Source: Achromobacter xylosoxidans A8 | GTDB lineage: Bacteria; Pseudomonadota; Gammaproteobacteria; Burkholderiales; Burkholderiaceae_B | Reading direction: 5' to 3' | Length of the DNA: 64,000 nt | Assembly: GCF_000165835.1 (NCBI RefSeq) | Contig: NC_014640.1 | Span: 3,038,001 to 3,102,000, forward strand | In this document: one piece after another, positions 17,337 through 25,555 of the stretch | Position numbering within the stretch: position 1 is the stretch's first letter | Layout: each line of letters begins with the position of its first letter | Made by a program: the position numbers and the translations under genes | Notes under the pieces: model-generated | Told to the model about the DNA's origin: nothing | Seen by the model: the letters and a program-made list of their open reading frames with translations, nothing else | Databases searched by the model: none

Positions 17337-18155
17337 TTATGCGGCAGGCAGCAGTTCAGGCTTCAGGATCCCGCGCAGTTCCGAATAGGGAATGCTCAGC
17401 TCGGGTTCGCCATGGGAGTATGGCGCGATGGAATAGGCGTCGTACTTGACCACGATGCCGTCGCGCGTCAGCGCGTAGTTGTCGCTTTCCTGGAACGGCC
17501 ACATCTTGTTGTAGGCCGCCGGATCGCGGCGCGCATCGGGATTGCTGGCCAGCCATTTGGCATGCGCCTGCCGCAACGCGGCCACATACTGCGGATGGCG
17601 TCCGGGTATCAGCGCTTCCTCCAGGCTCATCACGCGGCCATGGCTGCGCTCCCAGTTCAGGTACTGGGTGGCGGGGATGCCATGCGCGGCGCCGGTCAGG
17701 AACTGTTCGGTATGCAGTTCGACCGCCACGATGTCGCCGACCGTGTCCTTCACGCTGGCCTTGAAATAGGTGGCGTCGCGCGCGCGCGCCACCGACCAGA
17801 AGTACTGCGTGTACTCGGACAGCGTGTCGTAGGGGCCGCGGCGGTTGGCATCGGTGCCGGTCATGTAGGCCAGCACGTGGTCCACCAGCGCGGTGAGCTT
17901 GGGGATGCCCGGGAAGGCGACGCTGTCGATTTCGATGCGCGGGCAGTCGCCCTCGCAGCCCGGTTTGCTAGACGCCCACTTGATGCGCTCGGTGGACAGG
18001 TCGCCGACTTTTTCCGGCGTGGATGCCGAGGCCGGGCCCTGCGTGGCCAGCGTGATGTCGGCCGGCGGCGTGCTGCTGCAGCCCGCCAGCGCCAGCAGGG
18101 CCGCGCCCAGGATGAGACCGCTTATCGCGCCTTGCGGCGTGAATGTGCGACGCAT
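17337..18155 (-). CDS. RsiV-like (DUF3298) lipoprotein
   Basis: A 272-residue lipoprotein. The signal peptide ends in a clear lipobox, LLALAGC, placing the lipid-modified Cys near residue 26. The mature part resembles the DUF3298/RsiV fold: GIPKLTALVDHVLAYM, a central segment around VGDIVAVELHTEQFLTGAAHG, and a C-terminal VVKYDAYSIAPYSHGEPELSIPYSEL. In RsiV this domain binds lysozyme in the periplasm, but no sigma-factor gene or anti-sigma domain is present here, so a related but different envelope role is likely. It is convergent with the porin and 34 bp downstream of lplA. Confidence 0.8.
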   Translation of the reverse strand: MRRTFTPQGAISGLILGAALLALAGCSSTPPADITLATQGPASASTPEKVGDLSTERIKWASSKPGCEGDCPRIEIDSVAFPGIPKLTALVDHVLAYMTGTDANRRGPYDTLSEYTQYFWSVARARDATYFKASVKDTVGDIVAVELHTEQFLTGAAHGIPATQYLNWERSHGRVMSLEEALIPGRHPQYVAALRQAHAKWLASNPDARRDPAAYNKMWPFQESDNYALTRDGIVVKYDAYSIAPYSHGEPELSIPYSELRGILKPELLPAA

Positions 18156-18189
18156 TGAAACTACCTCCAGAAAATCGGTGCCGGGCGGT

Positions 18190-18966
18190 TCAAGGCACCA
18201 CGCCGGTCCATTCGGGCGTGGCGAACTTCTCGGCCGCCTGCGCCTGCGCGCGGGCCAGGGTGTCGCTGCCTATCTGCCCGGGGGTGAGACGGTGCAGGCC
18301 GGCAAAAGTTTCCACCATGCGGTCGATGATGACTTCGCGCGATAGCCCGGTCTGGGTGCGCAAAGGGTCGACGCGCTTCTTGGCGCTGGTGGTGCCTTTG
18401 TCCGACAGCTTCTCGCGGCCGATGCGCAGGACTTCGACCATTTTATCCGCGTCGATGTCGTAGGACATGGTGACGTGATGCAGCACCGCGCCGCCGCGGC
18501 GGGCTTGCGCAGCGCCGCCGATCTTGCCGATGTCGGAGGCAATGTCGTTGAGCGGCTGGTACCAGGCCTTGATGCCCAGTCCCTGCAAGGCGGTCAGCAC
18601 CCAGGCGTCCAGGAAGGCGTAGGACTCCTGGAAGCTCATGCCGTGGACCAGCGCCTGAGGCGCGCTGAGCGAATAGGTGATGGAGTTGCCGGGTTCCATG
18701 AACATGGCGCCGCCGCCGCTGACGCGGCGCACGACCTGGATGCCGTGGCGGCGCGCGCCTTCGGGGTCGACTTCGTTCTTGAGCGATTGGAAGCGGCCGA
18801 TCACGACCGCGGGCGCGGCCCATTCCCAGATGCGCAGGGTAGGCGGGCGCAGGCCGGCGCCGACCTCGTCGGTGATGACGGCGTCCAGCGCCATGTGCAG
18901 CACCGGGTCTTGCGGCCCTTCATGGATCAGTTGCCAGTCGTAGTCGTTCCAGTCGGTGCGCGTCAT
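18190..18966 (-). CDS. lplA: Lipoate-protein ligase, catalytic (large) domain
   Basis: A 258-residue member of the lipoate/biotin ligase superfamily. It contains VVRRVSGGGAMFMEPGN (residues about 79-94), matching the RR-SGGG-GN lipoyl-AMP binding motif, and DIGKIGGAAQARR with Lys148 in the position of the catalytic Lys. It should activate lipoate with ATP and attach it to E2 or H-protein domains. It lacks the C-terminal accessory domain of E. coli LplA; that domain is encoded as a separate small protein by the gene immediately upstream, whose stop overlaps this start by 4 bp. Confidence 0.85.
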   Translation of the reverse strand: MTRTDWNDYDWQLIHEGPQDPVLHMALDAVITDEVGAGLRPPTLRIWEWAAPAVVIGRFQSLKNEVDPEGARRHGIQVVRRVSGGGAMFMEPGNSITYSLSAPQALVHGMSFQESYAFLDAWVLTALQGLGIKAWYQPLNDIASDIGKIGGAAQARRGGAVLHHVTMSYDIDADKMVEVLRIGREKLSDKGTTSAKKRVDPLRTQTGLSREVIIDRMVETFAGLHRLTPGQIGSDTLARAQAQAAEKFATPEWTGVVP

Positions 18967-19238
18967 GCCAGCGCCCTCCGCAGCACCACGGCGACGGCTT
19001 CGGCCGAGAATCCGAACATTTCGGCATCGGCGGGCAGGGCCGACTGCACGGCCAGCGCCAGTTCCAGTTCGCCGGCGTCGGCCGGCAGGCCGTTCAGGCC
19101 GCTATTGATGGCGTCCAGGGCCTCGGGCGGCTCAAGAAAAAAATCGCCGCTGATGCGCACGTCGGCCAGGCGGCCATCGCGCACTTCCAGATCCGCGACG
19201 ACCAGTTTGCCGCCGGGGACTTTGTATTCGCCATGCAT
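18963..19238 (-). CDS. lplB: Lipoate-protein ligase, C-terminal accessory subunit (LplB-like)
   Basis: A 91-residue protein that matches the C-terminal domain of lipoate-protein ligases, starting MHGEYKVPGGKLVVADLEV and continuing with DVRISGDFFLEPPEAL. In bipartite ligases such as that of Thermoplasma acidophilum this subunit is needed for lipoate adenylation. The ATG at 19238 has AAGGAG at good distance; an upstream TTG is less likely. The ATGA overlap with lplA implies equimolar co-translation. Gene order (small subunit first) and sizes resemble the archaeal pair (from memory). Confidence 0.8.
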   Translation of the reverse strand: MHGEYKVPGGKLVVADLEVRDGRLADVRISGDFFLEPPEALDAINSGLNGLPADAGELELALAVQSALPADAEMFGFSAEAVAVVLRRALA

Positions 19239-19268
19239 GGGCGCTCCTTGCTGTATCAGTGCCAAAAA

Positions 19269-19733
19269 CTACAGGCTGAGCTTCATGCCGTCGTGGCTGG
19301 CCTTGAAGCCCAGGCTTTCATAGAACCTGCGCGCATCGGGCCGGGCGCGGTCGGTGGTCAGTTGCACCAGGCTGCAGCCCTGGATGCGGCATTGCTCGAT
19401 CGCCCATTCGAACATCTTGCGTCCGAGGCCGGCGCCGCGCGACGACGAGGCGATGCGCACGCTCTCGATCTGCCCGCGCCACTGGCCCAGCCGCGACAGG
19501 CCGGGTATGAACGATAACTGCAAACAGCCGACCAGGTTGGAACCCTGTTCGACCACGGCCAGGAATTGATTGGAATCCTGGCCGATTGCGGCAAAGGCGG
19601 CAGCATAGCGCGGGTCCAGCGGCAGCGCGGGATTCTCGCGCGTGGCGCCGAGTTCGTCGTCGGCCAGCAGGGCGACGATGCCAGGCAGATCCCCCAGTCG
19701 CGCGCGGCGGAAAACCAGTTGCGGTTCGGGCAT
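19269..19733 (-). CDS. GNAT-family N-acetyltransferase
   Basis: A 154-residue GCN5-related acetyltransferase. The acetyl-CoA binding motif A is visible as IESVRIASSSRGAGLGRKMF (R-x-x-G-x-G/A), and the C-terminal ARRFYESLGFKASHDGMKL is the usual beta6-alpha4 end. The start at 19733 has GAAGGAG upstream. It lies 30 bp before lplB on the same strand and 10 bp after the GST gene, so these genes may share a transcript. The acceptor substrate is unknown. Confidence 0.88.
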   Translation of the reverse strand: MPEPQLVFRRARLGDLPGIVALLADDELGATRENPALPLDPRYAAAFAAIGQDSNQFLAVVEQGSNLVGCLQLSFIPGLSRLGQWRGQIESVRIASSSRGAGLGRKMFEWAIEQCRIQGCSLVQLTTDRARPDARRFYESLGFKASHDGMKLSL

Positions 19734-19743
19734 GGCGGCTCCT

Positions 19744-20445
19744 TCAGCGCGCGACGTTCTGGGCGGTCTGGCCGAACAGGATGCGGCGCGATTCATCGTC
19801 GCTGATGGACGGGGCGGTATTGATGGTGTCGGCCAGCGCATAGGCGCGCTGCGTGGCGGGGCGCGCCGCGATGGCGTCGAACCAGCGCTTCAGATGCGGG
19901 AAGTCGTTCAGGTCCTGGCCCTGCTTGGCGTGCGGCACGATCCAGGGATAGGCCGCCATGTCGGCGATGGAATAGTCGCCGGCGACGAACTCGCGGTCCG
20001 CCAGGCGCTTGTTCAGCACGCCGTAGAGGCGGTTGGTTTCCTTGACGTAGCGGTCGATGGCGTAGGCGATACGCTCCTGCGCATAGCCCGAGAAATGGTG
20101 GTTCTGGCCGGCCATGGGGCCCAGGCCGCCCATCTGCCAGAAGAGCCACTGCGACACTTCGGCGCGGCCGCGCAGGTCGGCGGGCAGGAAGCGGCCGGTC
20201 TTCTCGGCGAGATACAGCAGGATGGCGCCCGACTCGAACAAGGAAATCGGCGCGCCGCCGCCGGCCGGGGCCTGGTCGACGATGGCCGGAATGCGGTTGT
20301 TGGGGGCGATGGCCAGGAACTCGGGCTTGAACTGATCGCCGCGGCCGATGTTCACCGGATGGATCTTGTAGGGCAGGCCGGTTTCTTCGAGGAACAGCGT
20401 GATCTTGTGGCCGTTGGGGGTGGTCCAGTAATAGAGATCGATCAT
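19744..20445 (-). CDS. yfcG: Nu-class glutathione transferase / disulfide reductase (YfcG type)
   Basis: A 233-residue GST-fold protein that closely follows E. coli YfcG: it starts MIDLYYWTTPNGHKITLFLE, then APNNRIPAIVD, SLFESGAILLYLAEKTGRFL, and WLFWQMGGLGPMAGQNHHF. YfcG and the related YghU have glutathione-dependent disulfide-bond oxidoreductase activity and little classical transferase activity. The TPNG segment (Thr9, Asn11) replaces the usual Tyr/Ser/Cys and is the nu-class hallmark. The start at 20445 is chosen for this conserved N-terminus. Cytoplasmic; probably a thiol-redox or peroxide-defence function. Confidence 0.9.
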   Translation of the reverse strand: MIDLYYWTTPNGHKITLFLEETGLPYKIHPVNIGRGDQFKPEFLAIAPNNRIPAIVDQAPAGGGAPISLFESGAILLYLAEKTGRFLPADLRGRAEVSQWLFWQMGGLGPMAGQNHHFSGYAQERIAYAIDRYVKETNRLYGVLNKRLADREFVAGDYSIADMAAYPWIVPHAKQGQDLNDFPHLKRWFDAIAARPATQRAYALADTINTAPSISDDESRRILFGQTAQNVAR

Positions 20446-20585
20446 GGGATGTCCTGTGCGTTGCGCCGGCGGCGGCCGGCGCAGGGAAAAGCCATGATAG
20501 CGGGGCCGGGTTCGCGCCGGCCCCAATAACCGGGGGGCGGGTACGGATTTGTCCCTTGGGCGTCCCCCGGCCTGTCAGCCGATTT

Positions 20586-21491
20586 TCAGGCCGCGCCGGC
20601 GCGCGGCCGGCCAGGCATGCGCCAGGTCCAGTTCAGGCTGACGCCCGCCGCCGCCACGAAGATCATGGCCACGCCGGCGATCTGCGTGGCGTCCATGCGG
20701 TGCCCGTAGGCCACGAAGTCCAGCAGGATGGCCACGGCAGGATAGATGAAGCTCAATGCGGCGGTGGACGTGGTCGGCAGCTTCTGGATGGCCGAGTACA
20801 TGAGGATGTACATCAGGCAGGTATGGATCAGCCCCAGCGCAACCAGATAGCCCCATTGCAGCGGCGCGGCGGGCAGGGCGTTGAAGTCCGCCATGGGCAG
20901 CAGCATCACGGCGCCCAGCGTGACCTGCACCAGCGCCAACACCTGCGGCGGAATGTGCTTGAGCCGCTTGACGATGATGGCGGTGACGCCATACAGCGCC
21001 GCCGCGCCCAGCCCCAGCATCAGTCCCGACAAATAGGCGCGGCTGTCCGCGCCGCCGGCTTCGGACAGGCGCAACACCAGCATCAGGCCGGCAAAGGCCA
21101 GCACCGACCAGGCCAGCTTGCCGCGCGTGGGCCGTTCGCCCAGGAACAGCACGCCCAGGCCGATCAGGAAGAAGGGCTGCACGTTGTAGACCGCGGTGGC
21201 CAGCGAAATGGACGCCAGCCGGTAGGCGGAAAACAGCAGCACCCAGTTCAGCACCAGCGCGGCGCCGGCCGCCAGGGCCAGTGCCAGCGTGCGGACGGTG
21301 AACAGGCCGGGCTTGAGCAGGCCGCGCGCCCAGCAATACAGGAACAGCGACAGGGCGCCGAACACGCAGCGGAAGAAAACCACGTTCCAGGCGCTCTGGC
21401 CCGACTCCAGCACGAACACCCCAAGGGTGCCGGACAAGGTCATCGCGGCGGCCATCTGGGCCAGGCCCACGCGTTCTGATGAGGGGTTCAT
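20586..21491 (-). CDS. EamA/DMT-family transporter
   Basis: A 301-residue inner-membrane protein with about ten hydrophobic segments arranged as two EamA repeats (roughly residues 10-140 and 155-288). Conserved pieces include VFFRCVFGALSLF, LASISLATAVYNVQPFF and the second-repeat counterpart TTSTAALSFIYPAVAILLDF. Members export amino acids and other metabolites. It is divergent from the Lrp-family regulator at 21615 across a 123-bp gap, a common arrangement for amino-acid exporters under Lrp/AsnC control (inference). Confidence 0.9.
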   Translation of the reverse strand: MNPSSERVGLAQMAAAMTLSGTLGVFVLESGQSAWNVVFFRCVFGALSLFLYCWARGLLKPGLFTVRTLALALAAGAALVLNWVLLFSAYRLASISLATAVYNVQPFFLIGLGVLFLGERPTRGKLAWSVLAFAGLMLVLRLSEAGGADSRAYLSGLMLGLGAAALYGVTAIIVKRLKHIPPQVLALVQVTLGAVMLLPMADFNALPAAPLQWGYLVALGLIHTCLMYILMYSAIQKLPTTSTAALSFIYPAVAILLDFVAYGHRMDATQIAGVAMIFVAAAGVSLNWTWRMPGRPRAGAA

Positions 21492-21529
21492 GAGGGTTCT
21501 CCAGGGGCCTCGCGGCCACGATATTCGAT

Positions 21530-21543
21530 GGAGAAATTATCCC
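21530..21543. promoter_or_regulatory. Possible Lrp-type operator between divergent genes
   Basis: GGAGAAATTATCCC is an imperfect palindrome with an AATT centre resembling Lrp/AsnC boxes. It lies in the 123-bp gap between the DMT transporter and the Lrp gene. The gap also has an ATGATCAT palindrome near 21563 and is A+T-rich toward the Lrp start. No biochemical support; weak call. Confidence 0.3.
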
Positions 21544-21614
21544 AGGCGGATCAAGCTGGTTATATGATCATGATGTGGTGAATCGATTCCGAAACCTTTG
21601 TTTAGGTGGAATTT

Positions 21615-22082
21615 ATGCAAAACGACCTAAAAAGTGAAAACCCGGTCCTGGATGGTATCGATCGTCGTCTGGTGGAGACGCTGACGGCCAACGCGCGCAC
21701 CACCACGGCCGACCTGGCGCGCCAGGTCGGGATGTCCGCGCCCAGTGTGGCGGACCGCCTGCGCAGGCTTGAAGAATCGGGGGTGATCCGTGCCTACACC
21801 TTGGACGTGGACCCGGTGGCGCTGGGCTACACGCTGGAGGCCATCGTCCGCATCCGTCCCTTGCCCGGGCAGTTGCGCCACGTGGAAGGCCTGATCCAGC
21901 AGATTCCGGAATTCGTCGAGTGCGACAAAGTCACGGGCGACGACTGCTTCATCGCCCGGGTGGTGCTGCGCTCGATCTCGCACCTGGACGGCATCCTGGA
22001 GCGCGTGACCGAGTTCGCGGAAACCAACACCGCCATCGTCAAGGCGCACACGGTGCGCCGCCGGCTGCCGCCGTTGCGATGA
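21615..22082 (+). CDS. Lrp/AsnC-family transcriptional regulator
   Basis: A 155-residue Lrp-type regulator. The N-terminal helix-turn-helix is TTADLARQVGMSAPSVADRL (about residues 28-47), followed by the linker and the RAM effector domain with EFVECDKVTGDDCFIARVVL. The ATG at 21615 has AGGTGG upstream. It probably senses an amino acid as a dimer or octamer and regulates the divergent DMT exporter. Its stop is only seven bases from the stop of the convergent glutathione peroxidase gene. Confidence 0.93.
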   Translation: MQNDLKSENPVLDGIDRRLVETLTANARTTTADLARQVGMSAPSVADRLRRLEESGVIRAYTLDVDPVALGYTLEAIVRIRPLPGQLRHVEGLIQQIPEFVECDKVTGDDCFIARVVLRSISHLDGILERVTEFAETNTAIVKAHTVRRRLPPLR

Positions 22083-22089
22083 AACCCGC

Positions 22090-22581
22090 TCAGACTGGCG
22101 CGGACAGCGCCTTTTCGATGTCGTCCCGGATGCCGGCCGGCGTGTCGGTGGGCGCGTAGCGCTTGATGACTTGGCCGTCGCGGCCCACCAGGAATTTGGT
22201 GAAGTTCCACTTGATGCCCTCGGTGCCGAAGACGCCGGGCTTTTCGCCCTTGAGCCAGCGGTACAGCGGATGGGCGCCGTCGCCGTTGACGTCGATCTTG
22301 GCGTAGAGCGGGAAGGTGATGTCGTACTGCGTGCTGCAGAAATTGCGGATCTCGGCTTCGTCGCCGGGTTCCTGGTGGCCGAACTGGTCGCAGGGAAAGC
22401 CCAGCACGGCGAAGCCGTCGTCGTGGAACGAGCGGTAGAGCTCTTCTAGGCCGGTGTATTGCGGCGTGAAGCCGCACTTGGAGGCCACGTTCACCACCAG
22501 CAGCACGCGGCCGCGGTAGGTGTCCAAGGACTGTTCCGTGCCGTCGATGGCGCGGGCGGAGAAATCGTAGAGGGTGCTCAT
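22090..22581 (-). CDS. Glutathione peroxidase family protein (Cys type)
   Basis: A 163-residue thiol peroxidase with the glutathione-peroxidase fold. The peroxidatic Cys36 lies in NVASKCGFTPQY; the other active-site elements FPCDQFGHQEPG (Gln) and KWNFTKFLV (Trp, Asn) are present. Cys in place of selenocysteine is normal in bacteria; such enzymes often use thioredoxin rather than glutathione. No signal peptide is visible, so it acts in the cytoplasm. It is probably independent of the MFS gene 14 bp upstream or shares its transcript. Confidence 0.93.
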   Translation of the reverse strand: MSTLYDFSARAIDGTEQSLDTYRGRVLLVVNVASKCGFTPQYTGLEELYRSFHDDGFAVLGFPCDQFGHQEPGDEAEIRNFCSTQYDITFPLYAKIDVNGDGAHPLYRWLKGEKPGVFGTEGIKWNFTKFLVGRDGQVIKRYAPTDTPAGIRDDIEKALSAPV

Positions 22582-22595
22582 GCGTGCTCCTTGGA

Positions 22596-23801
22596 TCAGG
22601 CGTCCGAACGCGAGGGCGTCAGCGCGTCGGCTTGTTGTCCAGCGAGTGTAGCCCCGGCGCCGCGGCCGTAGTAGCGCGTGCCCCACAAGGTCAGCAGCAG
22701 GACGGCGGCGGTGATGCCGGCCGACATCCAGGGCAGGTCCGTCAGCGGCAGGCCATGGCCCAGCGCCACGCTGCCCAGCCAGGCGCCGCCCGCATTGCCG
22801 AGGTTGAACGCGCCCTGGTTCAGGGTCGAGGCCAGATTGGGCGCGTCGGCTGCCTGGTCCACGATCAGCATCTGCAACAACGGCACCACGGCAAAGCCCA
22901 GCACGCCCCAGATGAAGGTCACGGCCAGCATGGGCGCCAAGGCGTGGATGGCCTGGCTCAGCGCCAGGAACACCAGCAGCAGGCCGAGGAAGATGCGGCG
23001 CAGCGACACTTCCAGGTTGCGGTCGCCCAGCTTGCCGCCCAAGGTGCTGCCCACTGTCAGCGCCACGCCGAAGAGCAGCAATACGCCGGTCACGCCGCGC
23101 TCGGACACGCCGGTCACTTCGCGCAAGAGCGGCGCGATGTAGGTCAGCACACAGAACAGCGCGGCGGACGCCAGCACGCTGGCGGCCAGCGGCCAGACCA
23201 CGCGCACGTCGCGCAGCACCTTGAATTCGCGCAGGATGTTGCCGGGCTGCATGGGGATGCGCGCCGGCAGCCAGGCGGCCAGCGCCGCCACGGCCGCCAG
23301 GCCGATGCCGCTGACCACCCAGAAGGTCGAGCGCCATCCGGCCACCTGGCCCAGCGCCGTGCCCAGAGGCACGCCCAGCACATTGGCCAGCGTCAGTCCG
23401 GTGAACATCAGCGCGATGGCGCTGGCGCGCTGGTTGCGCGGCACCAGGTCCGCGGCCACCACGGCGCCCAGGCCGAAGAAAGCGCCATGGCAGAACGCGG
23501 TGAACACGCGCGCGGCCATCAGCAGCCCATAGTTTGGCGCCAGCGCGCACAGCAGATTGCCGACCACGAAGGTGCTGGCCAGCCCGATCAGCGTGGCCTT
23601 GCGCGGCAGCCTGGCGGTGACGATGGCCATGATGGGCGCGCCGATCACCACGCCCATCGCGTAACCGGTGATCAGCAGGCCGGCGACGTCGATGCTGACC
23701 TGCAAGTCCGCGGCGACGTTGGGCAGCAGGCCCATGATGACGAACTCGCTGGTGCCGATGCCGAAAGCGGCAGCGGCCAGCGCGATGAGGTGCAGGGGCA
23801 T
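22596..23801 (-). CDS. MFS transporter (DHA1/AraJ-like exporter)
   Basis: A 401-residue major facilitator with twelve predicted membrane helices. It begins with the group-typical FGIGTSEFVIMGLLPNVAADL, has GYAMGVVIGAPIMAIVTARL with the loop 2-3 motif region, and NYGLLMAARVFTAFCHGAFFG. Relatives include AraJ and other drug or sugar exporters. The ATG at 23801 gives the family N-terminus; an in-frame TTG further upstream would add an unlikely basic extension. The substrate is unknown. The 271-bp gap upstream to the divergent TPR gene shows no other gene. Confidence 0.9.
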   Translation of the reverse strand: MPLHLIALAAAAFGIGTSEFVIMGLLPNVAADLQVSIDVAGLLITGYAMGVVIGAPIMAIVTARLPRKATLIGLASTFVVGNLLCALAPNYGLLMAARVFTAFCHGAFFGLGAVVAADLVPRNQRASAIALMFTGLTLANVLGVPLGTALGQVAGWRSTFWVVSGIGLAAVAALAAWLPARIPMQPGNILREFKVLRDVRVVWPLAASVLASAALFCVLTYIAPLLREVTGVSERGVTGVLLLFGVALTVGSTLGGKLGDRNLEVSLRRIFLGLLLVFLALSQAIHALAPMLAVTFIWGVLGFAVVPLLQMLIVDQAADAPNLASTLNQGAFNLGNAGGAWLGSVALGHGLPLTDLPWMSAGITAAVLLLTLWGTRYYGRGAGATLAGQQADALTPSRSDA

Positions 23802-24072
23802 GGGAGCGGGGGCCGGCGCTTGAGGGAAGGTCCGGCGGCAAAGAAAAGGCAAGGGCGGAATTCTAGGACAGCGTCGCGTGGACGCTTGCGGAAGGCCCTA
23901 TTGCAAATAAGGGTATACCCGGATTTTTGAGGCGAAGTCAGCGCACGTCGAACGTTGTCCGCCACACCGGCAAGGGCTTGCGCCGCGCGGGGCCATTGCC
24001 GGAATTCGCGCGCGCTCGTCCTATCATGACGGCATCGGATAGAAATGCGCGCGCGTGCAGGAGGAATTGGCA

Positions 24073-24405
24073 ATGGAAGGAATGATCGAACGCCTGGAAG
24101 CGATGCTGGCCAAGGGCACGGACAACATGCTGCTGCGCTTTTCCTTGGGCAAGGCCTATGCGGAACAGGATTGTTTCGCCGACGCCGAGCCCCATCTGCG
24201 CGCGGCGCTGGCGTTCGATCCCGCCTATTCGGTGGCCTGGAAATGGCTGGGCAAGGCCTGCCTGGGGCAGGGCGACAAGAGCGGCGCGCGCGCCGCCTGG
24301 GAGTCGGGCCTGCAGGCCGCGCAGGCGCGCGGCGATCAACAGGTGGTGAAGGAATTGCAGGTGTTCATCAAGCGTCTGGACAAGGAAGCCGCGGCCGGCG
24401 GCTGA
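24073..24405 (+). CDS. Small tetratricopeptide-repeat protein
   Basis: A 110-residue soluble protein with two to three TPR-like helical hairpins: NMLLRFSLGKAYAEQDCFAD (about residues 19-38), SVAWKWLGKACLGQGDKSG (residues 54-72), and a C-terminal charged helix. AGGAGG lies eight bases before the ATG at 24073. TPR proteins act as adaptors; no partner is evident here. It is convergent with the PAS-HAMP gene. Confidence 0.8.
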   Translation: MEGMIERLEAMLAKGTDNMLLRFSLGKAYAEQDCFADAEPHLRAALAFDPAYSVAWKWLGKACLGQGDKSGARAAWESGLQAAQARGDQQVVKELQVFIKRLDKEAAAGG

Positions 24406-24452
24406 AGCGCGCGGCGCGGCAAGCCCTGCGCGGGGCCATTCCCGCAACAGAC

Positions 24453-25424
24453 CTAGCTGGCCTGACGCGCGGGCAGTGGTTGGGCGCGCGCGAGCCGAAA
24501 TACCTCGATGGCATGGCGCAAGTCTTCGGTCCCGGCTGGCTGCGCGCCGCGCTCCGGCGCCGCGCCAGGCGCGTCCGCAATGCCGCTGTGCACATCGCGG
24601 GCCAGGCCGACCAGGTTCCTGCGCGTGGCCTCCAGCGAAAACCGCAGCGCGCCGGTTTCATCATCGGGATTGCCGGGCGCCAGCGGCGTGCCCAGATTGC
24701 CGGCGGCGATCTGCCGCGTGAAGTCGGTGGCGGTGGCCAACAAGCCGGAAAGCGTGCGGGCGTAGGCCCAGCCCGATGCGAAGATCAGGCTGGCGCCGCC
24801 GGCCAGCACGGCGGCCGCCAGGGCCAGTTGCTCGGCGTCCAGGTTGGCCGCCAAGCCATGCAGCGCGAAGCCGCCTGCGGCCAGGAACAACGCGGACGAC
24901 AGCCCGGCCCAAGCCAGCATGCGAGTGCGTATGCCGGCCACCGGCCAGTGGCGCAGGCGCGCCAGCAGGCCTCCCGGAAGAATCCGTCCGGCGTTCAGCC
25001 GCAAGCCGCCGGTAATGCCGGTGCGCAGGCGCCGGTAGGCGTTGTCGGCGGTCTCGATCTGGGCGCGCGTCGGCTTGACGCGCACGCAGGCATAGCAGAC
25101 GGTCACACCCCGTTCCACCACGGGAGTGATGCTGGCCAGCGACCAATAGTGGCCGCCATGCTTGCGCCGGTTCTTGATCACGCCGGTCCAGGACTTGCCG
25201 CGTTGTATGGTGCGCCACAGGTCGTCGTAGGCGGCCAGCGGCATGTCGGGATGGCGCATGGTGTCATGGCCTTTGCCCATCAGGTCCGCTTGCGTGTAGC
25301 CGCTGACCTCCAGGAACGCGGGGTTGGCATAGATGATGCGGCCGCGCGCGTCGGTGCGCGTGATGAGGCACTGCTCGTCGTGCAGCGTGTATTCCTGGTC
25401 GTGGACCTGCGGATGGTCGCGCAT
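24453..25424 (-). CDS. Aer-like PAS-HAMP membrane protein without a chemoreceptor signalling domain
   Basis: A 323-residue protein resembling the input half of the aerotaxis receptor Aer. The PAS domain (about residues 12-115) includes NPAFLEVSGYTQADLMGK, DTMRHPDMP and KSWTGVIKNRRKHGGHYWS, the segments that bind FAD in Aer. Two hydrophobic helices follow (about 167-190 and 199-220), then a HAMP-like region to about 275. The protein ends at 323, whereas Aer has some 200 further residues of methyl-accepting/CheA-coupling coiled coil. Only 47 bp separate its stop from the next gene, so there is no remnant of that domain. It is either a genuine short redox sensor or a decayed receptor. Confidence 0.8.
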   Translation of the reverse strand: MRDHPQVHDQEYTLHDEQCLITRTDARGRIIYANPAFLEVSGYTQADLMGKGHDTMRHPDMPLAAYDDLWRTIQRGKSWTGVIKNRRKHGGHYWSLASITPVVERGVTVCYACVRVKPTRAQIETADNAYRRLRTGITGGLRLNAGRILPGGLLARLRHWPVAGIRTRMLAWAGLSSALFLAAGGFALHGLAANLDAEQLALAAAVLAGGASLIFASGWAYARTLSGLLATATDFTRQIAAGNLGTPLAPGNPDDETGALRFSLEATRRNLVGLARDVHSGIADAPGAAPERGAQPAGTEDLRHAIEVFRLARAQPLPARQAS

Positions 25425-25555
25425 GCTGTGTCGTCCTGCGATCGGCGTTGGCGGGGAGTCGCAGACCGATCATCCGGGACGCGGCAGGAATCGGCGTTGA
25501 CCTAGGTCAAGCGGCGCCCAAGCCGTTCCCGCGTGCCGCCGCGGCCGGTCGCCCC

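Noticed and set aside
22584..23930. A 448-codon + strand frame opposite the MFS gene
   Set aside because: Gln/His/Arg-rich antisense shadow; the MFS gene on the other strand has twelve membrane helices.
24406..24452. Remnant of a chemoreceptor signalling domain downstream of the PAS-HAMP gene
   Set aside because: Only 47 bp separate the two stop codons, too little for any remnant.
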